A stretch of DNA of 10,122 bases from Leptospira haakeii (GTDB taxonomy: Bacteria; Spirochaetota; Leptospiria; Leptospirales; Leptospiraceae), in NCBI RefSeq assembly GCF_002812045.1, contig NZ_NPEG01000025.1, positions 1 through 10,122 of the forward strand, in the 5' to 3' direction. Under the pieces are notes generated by a model that worked only from the letters and a program-made list of their open reading frames with translations, did not search any database and was not told the DNA's origin. The position numbers and the translations under genes were made by a program. Shown one piece after another: positions 7,779-10,122 of the stretch. Position 1 is the stretch's first letter. Every line of letters starts with the position of its first letter.

Positions 7779-8732
7779 CTACCCGCCTATATATTTCATA
7801 GAAAGTTCACTTCCGGTAAACTCGTTTTTTTTGGTTTTCATGGCAAGATCTAAGGAATTCTCTAATTCAGATTCATCTTCCGAAACAGCGAAAGATCGAA
7901 AATCACTTAAACATCCGTAAATTTTTCCCAGATGATCCATCCTAAGACGATTACAACCATCGCAGAAAGGTTCCGTATGATTTGCGATAATCCCGAATCT
8001 ATAATTTTCAGCGGTGCTATAATATTTTGCAGTAGATTCGATCGGAGTGATTTCAGGTTCAAAATCGAATTCTAAACTTAACTCTTCTTTTATTTTTGCA
8101 GCGGAAAAGAATAACTCGGAATGTTTTGCCCTAAGAGGTCCCATCTTCATTAATTCCAAATAACGGATCGGAAGATTTCTTTCTCCCGCCCATCGAAGAA
8201 GTGGACGGATCTGTTCTTCATTATAACCTTTTAATACAGTACAGTTGAGTTTAACTTCCAATCCTTCTTGGATTGCTTCTTCTATCCTATTTAATAAACG
8301 AATTACGGGAAGATTTTTGCCGGAGATGAGAGAAAAAGATTCCTGAGAAAGCGAATCCAAGGAAAAATTCATTCTATCCAAACCTGCAAGTCTTAGATCT
8401 CGAATGAGACCGTCTCTGAAAAATCCGTTGGAGGTAAGTGCAATATTCGGGATCTTCTCCTCTTTAGCCACTCGAACAAGACTTGGAAGATCTTTATGAA
8501 GAGTTGGCTCTCCTCCAGTCAAATGAATCTCTTTGATAGAAATTTTACGGGAAAGAAGAAGTATATTTTTACGAAGAAGTTCGGCACTCAAAAAGGAACC
8601 ATTTGTTCCTTCTCCATTTAATGCAGTACCAGGAGCACAATATACACAGCCGAATCCGCAAGAGGATGTAACACTCACTCTAAGCACTTCGAATTTTCGA
8701 CCGTAAGCATCCACGATGTCCAAGCTTACCAT
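7779..8732 (-). CDS. moaA: MoaA, GTP 3',8-cyclase (radical SAM)
   Basis: Catalyses the first step of molybdenum cofactor synthesis, the radical SAM cyclisation of GTP; MoaC, not in this window, completes cyclic pyranopterin monophosphate. The 317 residues are a little shorter than the E. coli protein. The radical SAM cluster is Cys25, Cys29 and Cys32 (CGFGCVYC), the SAM-binding motif TGGEP is 72-76 and NFSLDSL 122-128. The second C-terminal 4Fe-4S cluster is Cys257, Cys260 and Cys274, around CNRLR (260-264). The essential C-terminal Gly-Gly (316-317) is present. The ATG at 8732 gives the expected N terminus. Upstream, CCGGG is only a poor SD, and the start codon lies within an inverted repeat (8730-8777), which suggests translational or operator control. 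First gene of the Moco operon, divergent from the moeB-like gene. Confidence 0.95.
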   Translation of the reverse strand: MVSLDIVDAYGRKFEVLRVSVTSSCGFGCVYCAPGTALNGEGTNGSFLSAELLRKNILLLSRKISIKEIHLTGGEPTLHKDLPSLVRVAKEEKIPNIALTSNGFFRDGLIRDLRLAGLDRMNFSLDSLSQESFSLISGKNLPVIRLLNRIEEAIQEGLEVKLNCTVLKGYNEEQIRPLLRWAGERNLPIRYLELMKMGPLRAKHSELFFSAAKIKEELSLEFDFEPEITPIESTAKYYSTAENYRFGIIANHTEPFCDGCNRLRMDHLGKIYGCLSDFRSFAVSEDESELENSLDLAMKTKKNEFTGSELSMKYIGG

Positions 8733-8777
8733 ACCCGGACACTTATGAAAGCCAATTAAAAAGTCTTGTCGGGTATG
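8730..8777. promoter_or_regulatory. Inverted repeat covering the moaA start codon
   Basis: CATACCCGGACA (8730-8741) pairs with TGTCGGGTATG (8767-8777), 11 bp with one bulged G, around a 25-base spacer, in the region between divergent moaA and the moeB-like gene. In the moaA transcript the right arm would hold the AUG and the poor CCGGG ribosome-binding sequence inside the stem. The AT-rich AAAATATAAG at 8780-8789 gives -10-like hexamers on both strands, so moaA RNA could begin near 8776 with this hairpin at its 5' end. A DNA operator for a shared regulator is the alternative. It does not match the known Moco riboswitch in size. Confidence 0.5.
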
Positions 8778-8783
8778 TGAAAA

Positions 8784-8789
8784 TATAAG
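8784..8789 (+). promoter_or_regulatory. Possible -10 box (TATAAG) for the moeB-like gene
   Basis: TATAAG lies 13 bases before the ATG at 8803. A start of transcription about 7 bases downstream would leave a leader of only some 6 bases, agreeing with the lack of any SD before the ATG. No well-spaced -35 box is seen: TTGTCG at 8766-8771 leaves only a 12-base spacer. Low confidence. Confidence 0.3.
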
Positions 8790-8802
8790 ATGCTTTCCTT
8801 GG

Positions 8803-9861
8803 ATGAGTCCGGAACAGAAAAAGTATTTCTCCAGACAAACTAAACTGCCTTTTTTAGGCGAATCTGGTCAAAACAAACTTCTCCAAAAATCAGCATTGGT
8901 GATTGGTCTCGGAGGCTTAGGCTCCCCTGCTTCCTTACATTTAGCAACTGCAGGAGTTGGAAGGATCGGACTTTGGGATTTTGATACCGTAGAATTGAGT
9001 AACCTTCACAGGCAAACCGCATTCACTCTCTCCGATATTGGCAGAAAGAAAACGGATACCACCAAGGAATATATACAAGCCAGAGTCCCGGGGATCCAAT
9101 TAGAAACATTTACCGAAGTTTTTTCAGAAAGAATAGATCCAAGTATATTCAAAAATTGGGATATTATTTTGGATTGCACGGATCAGATCCAAGCAAAGTA
9201 TACGATCAACCGATTCTGCATCCAAAACTTCAAACCACTTGTAACTGCTTCCGTTTTTAGGACAAGTGCGCAAGTAGCAATCTTCTCACCTCATGGAAAA
9301 CCATGTTATAAATGTTTGTATCCAAATTTAGAAGGATCCGAACTTCTTTCCTGCGAAGACGGAGGAGTTTTAGGAGTACAAACTGCGATTGCAGGTTTAT
9401 ACCAAGCTTCCTTTGCAATCCAGCATCTACTATTTCCTGAAAAATCTCCAACTCAATCTGCATTCCAATTGGAATGGGAATCTCCTCTACTTTATGAAAC
9501 TTTTTTGAAAGCAGATCCAAATTGTACTGAATGTGGCTCTGGCAAAAGAGAAGAAATTTTCAGAGAAGAGATCGATCTAAAAGATTGGAAAGAATGGAAG
9601 AAGAATCCGAAATATATTCTGTTAGATGTGCGAGAACCAGAAGAAAGAAAAGAAACTCCGATAGTAGATTCTATATTTTCACCTCTTTCCGAACTTTCTA
9701 TAAATACTGCATCCGGTCTTTCTAAAGAAAAAATCTATATTACGATTTGTGAATCAGGGATTCGTTCCAGGAAAGCGGCTAAAATCCTAAAGGAAGCGGG
9801 ACTTACTGCTTATTCTCTTCACGGTGGAAGAAAAATTTTGGTTTTAGAGGAAATTCTTTAA
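8803..9861 (+). CDS. moeB: MoeB/MOCS3-like E1 enzyme with C-terminal rhodanese domain (MoaD adenylyl- and sulfurtransferase)
   Basis: Adenylates the C-terminal glycine of MoaD (perhaps also ThiS); the attached rhodanese domain can supply sulfur for the thiocarboxylate, as in MOCS3/UBA4 and mycobacterial MoeBR (MoeZ). The 352 residues comprise an E1 domain (about 1-245) and a rhodanese domain (about 260-352). E1 motifs: GLGGLGSP (35-42), DFDTVELSNLHRQ (59-71), the zinc-binding pairs Cys168/Cys171 and Cys241/Cys244, and Cys184 in SCEDGGVLG. The rhodanese begins YILLDVREPEE (271-281), has active-site Cys316 in the loop CESGIRS (316-322), and ends with LHGG (339-342). All key residues are present, so both halves look active. 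The ATG at 8803 has no SD before it. Divergent from moaA with only 70 bases between, so the two may share control. It could also serve thiamine synthesis; the context favours Moco. Confidence 0.9.
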   Translation: MSPEQKKYFSRQTKLPFLGESGQNKLLQKSALVIGLGGLGSPASLHLATAGVGRIGLWDFDTVELSNLHRQTAFTLSDIGRKKTDTTKEYIQARVPGIQLETFTEVFSERIDPSIFKNWDIILDCTDQIQAKYTINRFCIQNFKPLVTASVFRTSAQVAIFSPHGKPCYKCLYPNLEGSELLSCEDGGVLGVQTAIAGLYQASFAIQHLLFPEKSPTQSAFQLEWESPLLYETFLKADPNCTECGSGKREEIFREEIDLKDWKEWKKNPKYILLDVREPEERKETPIVDSIFSPLSELSINTASGLSKEKIYITICESGIRSRKAAKILKEAGLTAYSLHGGRKILVLEEIL

Positions 9862-9905
9862 ATACGATAACTTTTATCAGAAGATTTTAGGCTCTATCAT
9901 TATAT

Positions 9906-10122
9906 CTACATTACAGAATAAGCAAATACGCCCGCTATTATATAAACGATTCCAGATTGTAGTAAAAATCGAGAAACAAATATTCCTGACAGACGGAGAG
10001 ATAAACTGTTTCTCTTATCATTTAATTTTTCCTTTATTTCTTCCATTGAATATTGATCGTAACAAATGTTCTGCCGGATTTTTCCACAAATGTAGTCGTG
10101 AGCAAAGCTTCCCCGGGATACC
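9906..10122 (-). CDS. C-terminal fragment of an unidentified protein entering from the right edge
   Basis: On the - strand a frame is open from the window edge (10121) to TAG at 9908-9906, giving 71 residues. It reads a charged region (SMEEIKEKLNDKRNSL, 25-40) and then a hydrophobic segment (about 46-69, including LLQSGIVYIIAGVFAY), a likely C-terminal membrane helix. The other two - strand frames are not comparably open. I do not recognise the family. It is convergent with the moeB-like gene, 44 bases between stops, with only a weak GATAA/TTATC hairpin there. The start lies outside the window. It may also be a chance open frame, but the clean helix and charge pattern favour a real gene. Confidence 0.5.
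   Translation of the reverse strand, partial: VSRGSFAHDYICGKIRQNICYDQYSMEEIKEKLNDKRNSLSLRLSGIFVSRFLLQSGIVYIIAGVFAYSVM

Noticed and set aside
8733..8802. Moco riboswitch upstream of moaA
   Set aside because: The whole gap is 70 bases, too short for the known riboswitch structure; only a single simple hairpin is visible.

Overview
The window looks like a piece of a Leptospira chromosome, probably one of the species with roughly 40% GC rather than the most AT-rich pathogens. This is an inference from protein style, moderate GC and gene neighbourhood; a 16S or whole-genome comparison would settle it. All genes are intact bacterial housekeeping or metabolic genes. I see no insertion sequence, prophage, CRISPR array or other obvious mobile DNA.

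Layout. Bases 1-1783 (+ strand) hold the 3' part of tatC (twin-arginine translocase), followed one base later by a membrane-anchored HAMP plus SpoIIE/PP2C-like protein whose catalytic acidic residues look partly lost. Bases 1957-3003 (+) hold a single zinc-dependent medium-chain alcohol dehydrogenase. A strong, probably bidirectional hairpin at 3011-3062 separates it from a long leftward block. Read on the - strand from 8732 down to 3071, the block is moaA, moaD, moaE, mobA, tRNA-Gly(GCC), tig, clpP, clpX. The four molybdenum cofactor (Moco) genes are packed with touching or overlapping ends. The tRNA sits between them and the trigger factor/ClpP/ClpX protein-quality-control set. Divergent from moaA, at 8803-9861 (+), is a MoeB/MOCS3-like E1 enzyme fused to a rhodanese domain. 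The last 217 bases contain the C-terminal end of an unidentified gene entering from the right on the - strand.

How the genes work together. MoaA (with MoaC, not in this window) starts Moco synthesis. MoaD carries the sulfur on its C-terminal Gly-Gly, and the MoeB-rhodanese protein adenylates and possibly sulfurates MoaD. MoaE with MoaD makes molybdopterin, and MobA attaches GMP. Many bis-MGD enzymes are exported by the Tat system, so the nearby tatC may be functionally related, though distance and orientation give no proof. Trigger factor, ClpP and ClpX form the usual folding and degradation set.

Points most worth a second look: an inverted repeat that would bury the moaA start codon in an RNA stem; a likely degenerate SpoIIE-type phosphatase cotranscribed with tatC; a tRNA gene wedged between the Moco and tig-clpP-clpX genes with small hairpins on both sides; and obligatory C-terminal Gly-Gly codons of MoaA and MoaD that appear to double as ribosome-binding sequence for the next gene. 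No wholly new system is evident.
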